Of a stretch of 64,000 nt of DNA, positions 57,971 through 64,000 are shown piece by piece. Made by a program: the position numbers and the translations under genes. The DNA is from Perognathus longimembris pacificus. Taxonomy: Eukaryota > Chordata > Mammalia > Rodentia > Heteromyidae. Positions within the stretch are counted from its first letter, which is position 1. Each line of letters starts with the position of its first letter. The notes beneath the pieces are model-generated. The model worked only from the letters and a program-made list of their open reading frames with translations. It had not been told where the DNA came from and ran no database searches. The DNA lies in NCBI RefSeq assembly GCF_023159225.1, contig NC_063172.1, positions 41,173,832 through 41,237,831 of the forward strand, given 5' to 3'.

Positions 57971-58113
57971 TTAAGATTGAGTTTGATGAAAAAAAACTTA
58001 TTTGATTGTATATGAAGGTAAAGAAATTGAAGAGATTTTTATGTTAAAAGTCAAGGCATATGCATATATATAATTTATTAAATTTAACATATGACTACTA
58101 AAATTTTATTGTT

Positions 58114-58345
58114 AGCTGGGTTCTATATGTCTATATATCTGATCCTACCTATTCAGAATTCTGAGAACTGGGCAAACATAATTTGAAGTCATCTTGGGCA
58201 GCAAAAAGTCTGCTAGACTGAATTTTCAATTAATCAGGAAAATGCTGACTGGGTGATGTGTCTTAAGTGGCATAGTATGAGTTGTGAGAGGGAAAGCTAA
58301 GGGTATAAAAGGCTGAGTTGCAGCCCTGGACCAGTGTAAAAGACA
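58114..58345 (+). mobile_element. Old B1-dID SINE
   Basis: Diverged B1 half (gatcctacctattcagaattctgagaactg) and dID half (gatgtgtcttaagtggcatagtatgag, ggctgagttgcagccc). Confidence 0.55.
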
Positions 58346-58555
58346 AAAGAATGATATATTCAGGAGAGATTATGCTAAAAGTTTAGAAACTAAAGTTGGA
58401 GAATCAGCTCTAAAATTAATTGTCTACACTTTAATAAAGAATAATGGATTTTTTCTGAAAGAATCTTGCAGCTAGTTGTAAGTATAGAGAAGAACATTGT
58501 TCTAATTCGAATAGAAATACATATCATAAAATCATTTTAGGAAACATAATTCTTT
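58346..58555. other. Unassigned sequence
   Basis: Nothing recognised. Confidence 0.35.
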
Positions 58556-58568
58556 TTAAATTTCTTTT

Positions 58569-58757
58569 TTGACTGGGCCTTGAATTCAGGGCCTGAGCAC
58601 TGTCCCTGGCTTCCTTTTGCTCAAGGATAGCACTCTGCCACTTGAGCCACTGCACCACTTCTGGCCGTTTTTTATATATGTGGTGCTGAGGATTCGAACC
58701 TAGGGCTTCATGTATATGAGGCAAGCACTCTTGCTGCTAGGCTATATTCCCAGCTGC
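58569..58757 (-). mobile_element. IDL-Geo dimeric SINE, antisense
   Basis: Antisense copy lacking the usual long T run. A perfect 13-bp target duplication TTAAATTTCTTTT lies at 58556-58568 and 58758-58770. Confidence 0.94.
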
Positions 58758-58770
58758 TTAAATTTCTTTT

Positions 58771-59029
58771 AAAGATAAACAATAAAAGAGATTAAAATAA
58801 AGTCAGAAAGCTTCAATTTCACTAAACATAAGTGCAAGAACTGGAGAGTCATTTATTGTGTATGTGTTAAATGAGATAAAATTATGAAAACTCTGCGATA
58901 TTCCAAGTGATAATTTCATTATCATTTAGTAAATTCTGCCCATCTAACTGTGTGTGTGTGTGTGTGCATGTGTTTGACTTAAGAATTAGTCTACTCTCTC
59001 ATTCTTTTATTCAATGAAGTATAGTTTTT
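58771..59029. other. Unassigned sequence with a short (TG)n
   Basis: (TG)n at 58949-58966; otherwise nothing recognised. Confidence 0.35.
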
Positions 59030-59968
59030 TTAATGTTACAGTAAAGGTGATATACTGAGGGGTTATTGTTACATAAGTCAGATAATGAGTACATTTATTT
59101 TTGAAAAATGTCAGTCATTTGCTTCCCCTCCCAAGTTGTGTAGTTCATTTCAGCATAGTACCAGTTAGCATCACTGCTGCATTTGTTCACTCTTTGCCCC
59201 ATCATTTCTGTGCTCCCCTATAAGGTTCCAAAAACAAATAAACTTACAAACAGGACAAAATGTACAAAACCAAAAAAAGCAACAAAAGAAAACCTCTGGT
59301 TACCATTTCTTGGAGTTCATATTGATAAATATAATTTTATATGATCATATGTACATAGCTATTGTGCCTTTGTGATCCTCTACTAAGAATATCCTACCTC
59401 ACTACGTGAATGTCTACAGTCCTGTATAATTTATTATGCCCAAGTCTATTTTTTATCTTTTAACATCCAATGTTTTCATTTGGAGTTTTATGGGAAAATT
59501 CTAGTCATAACAAATGAGGAAATCCATGTAACCTATGTTTATTGGGTCCAGCCTACTTTGTGTATTACAATTTTGCCAAGTCCTTCCATTATCTTACAAA
59601 TGTTACAAGAAATACAAATCAAAACAACATTGAGATTCCACTTCACTCTAGAGTGAAGTGACCATTTTCAAGAAAACTAACAACATGATGGCAGGGATGT
59701 GGCCAAAAAGGAAAACTACTAAACCGCTGGTGGGACTGTAAACTTGTTCAACCCCTCTGGAAATCAGAATGGAGGTTCCTCAAAAGAGTAAACATAGAAC
59801 TCCCCTATGATCCAACAATCCCACTCTTGGACATTTATACAATTATGTCACACTAAAACTATCAGCACAATCATGTTAATTGCAGCATTGTTTACCATAG
59901 CCAAGATATGGAATCAACCCAGATGCCCCTCAGTGGATGAAGGGAGCAAGAAAATGTGGTATATGTAG
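59030..59968 (-). mobile_element. Old L1 with inverted 5' segment
   Basis: 59030-59599 is antisense 3'UTR and ORF2 end. 59600-59968 is sense ORF2 (aaatacaaatcaaaacaacattgag ... atgaagggagcaagaaaatgtgg). The breakpoints are about 55 bp apart in the parent L1. Highly decayed; no certain target duplication. Confidence 0.7.
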
Positions 59969-62962
59969 GTTTTCAGTAAAATTTTAGACTGTTTTCCCCT
60001 TGATACAGAATGTTTCTTAAGTAAATGGCAAATAATCATAAATTACAATAAACCTGCAAAAGTACTAAAATTCTCCTTTTCTTCTTTGAAGTAACTGTAT
60101 GTTACAACTACAGTTTACCATATCTAGACCACTCTATTTTAATATAACTTAGAAAAGCTGAGCATATTTAACTTTGCTAATAAAGTATCTTTCCCTAAAA
60201 TTAAGTTCTCTTGAAATTTAGTAAACATATCTCTTTCTGATATGGCAAAATAAAAATTAATGCACTAACAGTTGAGTTTTGATTATTTTCCCCTCATATA
60301 TTCTTTTAAAAATTAGTTATTGAATAAGAAAATTTCCTAGTAAGACCATAGATTAATATATAAACTTAATTCACTTATTTTGTATCATTCTAAATTGACA
60401 TAAGTATGTTTCCTTTTTAACTGTCTGTCACACACACACAAGAAAAAAAACTAAGCAAAAACTAAAGTATTTGGCATGTTATCCAATCAATTTAAGCAAG
60501 TTTATTTGATCTGGAAATCAATTTACTCCAAACATTTCTAGGTTGGTATTTGAAATATATGTGTATTGGACTGATTTAAATTTATAATGGACTCTCTCCT
60601 TAAACCTGAATTGAGACTATAAAGCTTTCCCTAGCATGAGAGCAAGTCCGATAGCTGTGCCAGCTCCTCCCTTCCATTATGTAAATGAGGTAAAATGTCT
60701 ATATATCCCTTTCAGAATGTAACTGAGAACTGTAAAGAATGTGCCTGGAAATGTTCACAGTTATTTTTTATGTCTGGTTATCAAACTTCAGTAACAAATT
60801 ATATTCATAAGTGAAGCAAAACTACCCCTCCATCACATTGTGCATAACGGCACAAAATAAAATGAGAACATAAGCAGCTATTTAGTCTTATTCAACATGC
60901 TACTTCAATTTATTTTCCTTTTAAGGTGAAAATTATTTTAGTTTGCATATGAGAGAGAGAGAGAGAAATAGAGAGAGTTTCCTCAATATTATTGTTGTCT
61001 ATTATATGTCTATATAATTCTGGATATCTCTTATCAAACTACTAAATGAAATGCATGCCTTTGGGGATTTACTCATAAAATAATTTTATTTTGGTTTCCC
61101 GTTACTTATTTACATCGATAAAATGGAGTTAATTTTTCTGCTATTACTAGATAAAATAGAGAACATGTTTTCCTTAAGGTTTCTCCCCTGGAATCCAAAT
61201 TATATTTGCTTAGCAATTTGTACCCCAATGCCATGTCAAAATCACACTTTTTACTTGAGCCTAAAACAAGGTAACTGACCCACTTCTTTACCTCCAGTTT
61301 AGACTCTTTACTAACAGTTGTTTCTAATACATACCTGCAACCAAGTTGGGAAGGAGGGAAAGAGGGAAAATATGGGCAGAAAACATACTGCATATTCAAT
61401 ATAACTTTAGTGATATCATAGTCATGTCAGAGAATTATTTTTATTATTCTTTTATATTCATTCTCCTGTGTAGGATTTAACTAGGAAGTTTTCTTAGAAT
61501 CTGGAAGAAAATTGACTGGAGTTCACTGTTTCTTGCAAAGAAAGTTTTGAAGATCCATGCTAATGAATAGATTTGTAGTCAGGCTAAGAAATGGTCAGGA
61601 ATGAATGGTTAGAGTTCATGACAAACTTAACCACTCCTTGGAAGCAGCATCAAGTGCACTAGAGTCTTGTCAAAGAGACATTGTCCAAAATGTCTGCTGA
61701 TTATCCAAACACAATGTGAACCTCTTTTAAACCAAATAACCTCTGTTCTTTGCTTCTTACTATAAGTCTATTTACTTCTTCAGCTTGGATATTTTGTTTC
61801 CAAGACACGGCATTATTTCCAGCCATCATTGCTCATGAGGTATATCCATGAATGCATATGCACCCCCCACACTTTATTTTCTTGAGAACAGACAAGCAGT
61901 CACACAAATAAGCAAATCCTGTTCAAATCATATACACAGTTGATATTAAGAAAACTTTAACAATAGTAGTGAATATATATTTTTCCTGTGGAAGAAATAT
62001 CTAGCAGTGTTTTATATTTTTATTGACTAGAGGCAGATATCTTCTGTAGTGATTATATATACTTACCTGATGCAGAGGCTAATGTTTTGATAGATTATGA
62101 GAGGCTTGGAAAGGAAAAGCCTGACACATGTGTAATAAGGGGATTTTTTTTCCCTAAAGCATATAGCTGAACCTCTTAAAACAGATATAAAATATGAACA
62201 TGGGTTGCTAAGCAAAGAAATACTTTTGTAAAAATGTTTCTAAAATATGAAGAAAAGATAAATTTTATAATTATCAATCACTTACATATGTGTATTTGTC
62301 AATCTATCTATCAACCTATGGTTTGACAAGGGCAAAATTTACAAATACAAAGTATAATTTAGACTCTAGAAAATATGTACATTTTCAATAGCCCTCTTTC
62401 TATTGTTCTTTCCATCAATGATTTTTTAAATCCCATGTTTTCTTGTCACATATGGTTTTCTCAAAGATACCTAAGGCATCTTTGGGTAACTAAACAACAT
62501 TGCTTCCACAGACATGTTTTTTAAATTGGTTCTGGACTAATAACCAGCTACAATCATCATTAAGAGTTCTTATTGTTAATGGTGCTTTGTTCCAGAGTTG
62601 TAAGCTGTAAAAGAAAGCATCTTTCAATATAGATTTTTAGCTCAGGTCATTTGTCCTTGTTTGTTTTCTAGTTATATACAATGGTAATAGGATGAAAACA
62701 ATAAAAGGGACATTTAAAATAAAAGTAAAGTATCTGTTCAACAATGTCTGCCCTTTACAGGCCACATGTTTTGGTGGTCATTTGTTGTACTCATCTTGAT
62801 TATGTCAAAACTCTGTGGGCTAAAAACTGATTGTAAGTTTAAAACATAAAGGTTAGTGTGCAGAAGAAGAAAACATGTGATTAGTGATTATAGAAAGACA
62901 TTTTCCTTGTGCATAATTGGAAAAAGGCTCAAATATTAGACGCAATCACTTTGATGCATGTT
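59969..62962. other. Longest unassigned stretch, AT-rich
   Basis: About 3 kb without a repeat family that I recognise. It includes (GA)n at 60950-60979 and a minus-strand 97-codon frame (61399-61106) with no known motif. Confidence 0.45.
60950..60979. repeat. Short (GA)n simple repeat
   Basis: gagagagagagagagaaatagagagag. Confidence 0.85.
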
Positions 62963-62978
62963 TTAATGAAAACATCTT

Positions 62979-63766
62979 TTTTTTCAAATTTTTATTATTA
63001 AACTGATGTACAGAGAGGTTACAGTTTCATACTTTAGGCATTGGATACATTTCTTGTACTGTTTGTTACCTTGTCCCACATACCCCCCTCCCTCCTCCCC
63101 CTTTCCCTTTTTTTACCCCGTGTCTCTCAATTTTGGTATTCCCTTTCAATTTCCTACTTCTAATACCAGTATACACAGTTTCCAATAAACTCAGATAAGA
63201 TTACAGAAATAGTGTAGGTACAACCACAGGAAGGTGATACAAGAACATCATCAATAATAGAAGCTACAGGTACAGATGGGACGTTGAAAGTAGTTACAAC
63301 TGTGATATAACAATTGTTTCCATAACATGGAGTTCATTTCACTTAGCATCATCTTATGTGTTAATAAGGGTATAGCTATTGGGATCTTGTGATGCTCTGC
63401 TATGACTTGCCTAAACCTGTACAAATTATTCCCAATAAGGGAGACCATAGAGTCCATGTTTCTTTGGGTCTGGCTCATTTCACTTAGTATAATTTTTTCC
63501 AAGTCCTTCCATTTCCTTACAAATGGGGCAATGTCATTCGAAATTTCTGATAGAGACATAAAATTCCATTGTGTATATGTACCACATTTTCCTGATCCAT
63601 TCGTCTACTGGGGGGCATCTGGGTTGGTTCCAGATTCTAGCTATGACAAATTGTGCTGCAATGAACATTGTTGTGCTGGTGGCATTACTGTGATTTTGTT
63701 TGTGGTCTTTTGGATAGATACCCAAAAGTGGGGTTGCTGGGTCATAGGAGAATTCTATATTTAGCC
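62979..63766 (-). mobile_element. 5'-truncated L1, antisense
   Basis: Antisense poly(A) (ttttttttcaaatttttattatt), 3'UTR and ORF2 C-terminus. A perfect 16-bp target duplication TTAATGAAAACATCTT lies at 62963-62978 and 63767-63782. Relative to 54768-56198, about 80 bp of 3'UTR are missing at about 63110 (tttcccttttttt|accccgtg). The plus-strand frame 63402-63764 is a shadow. Confidence 0.95.
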
Positions 63767-63782
63767 TTAATGAAAACATCTT

Positions 63783-64000
63783 ACTCTTTATATTTCGGTA
63801 AGACTGTGGGTTATAAATGATAGCATAAATATTGTGTCTTACCTATCTTTATAATTATTTAATTTGAGCGCTATCACATCAAGTATCCAGTTACATATCC
63901 ATGGTGTAAAGATGGTGACAACATTCCTGGAGATAAAAGGTGGGTGGTGGGCGCAACCAAATTCAATATACCTGAAACACAAATATCCAGGAGCCATGTG
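63783..64000. other. Unassigned sequence at the right edge
   Basis: Nothing recognised. Confidence 0.35.

Noticed and set aside
61106..61399. 97-codon minus-strand frame in an otherwise repeat-free stretch
   Set aside because: No recognisable motif, no splice or promoter context; length is within chance for this much sequence. Cross-species conservation would change this.

Overview
The window is vertebrate nuclear DNA from a rodent, most likely a geomyoid (kangaroo rat, pocket mouse or pocket gopher). The pointer is a SINE found here in about a dozen good copies: an ID-like tRNA-Ala-type left half joined to a right half reading 'gctgtggctcaagtggcagagtgctagccttgagc...', ending in 'ggactggcc' plus a poly(A) tail. 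This matches my memory of the dimeric IDL-Geo SINE reported only from Geomyoidea. Older SINEs with a B1/7SL-like left half and the same right half (B1-dID type) are also present. The species is inferred, not proved. Base composition is AT-rich and I find no convincing multi-exon host gene. The one host-coding candidate is a short minus-strand open frame that runs off the left edge (169 to 1). Layout. 1-6 kb: AT-rich unassigned DNA with three antisense IDL-Geo copies and one B1-dID. 6.1-7.9 kb: a 5'-inverted L1 inside a B1-dID SINE. 8-12 kb: mostly unassigned, one IDL-Geo. 12-15.1 kb: an element with an L1-type 5' region, a decayed ORF1 and an L1 3'UTR but no ORF2 (half-L1/HAL1-like). 16.3-25.7 kb: several L1 3' ends on both strands. 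26-33 kb: old SINE and L1 relics in unassigned DNA. 33.5-39 kb: IDL-Geo copies, simple repeats, another inverted L1. 39.3-49.1 kb: a three-layer nest. An old antisense L1 is split by a 5'-inverted L1 with a TGAGGTATAGT target duplication. That L1 is split in turn by a class II (betaretrovirus-like) endogenous retrovirus, 42720-47989, with a TAAACA duplication. 49-51.8 kb: more L1s and SINEs. 53-56.2 kb: three L1s, one with a 50-bp perfect inverted repeat. 56.2-64 kb: mostly unassigned, with L1 and SINE copies at 57.6-60 and 63-63.8 kb. The retrovirus is defective. Its 5' LTR is cut to 108 bp, its leader and primer-binding site are gone, and its gag, pro, pol and env frames are broken. It still shows the capsid homology region, two zinc knuckles, a YMDD reverse transcriptase, RNase H, a D,D(35)E integrase, an env transmembrane remnant and a complete 350-bp 3' LTR. 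A second polypurine tract inside integrase matches the 3' tract over 20 bp and resembles the lentiviral central polypurine tract. No working gene, bacterial-type system or CRISPR is present. The main interest lies in repeat architecture: frequent L1 5' inversions, the nest, the HAL1-like element and the duplicated polypurine tract.
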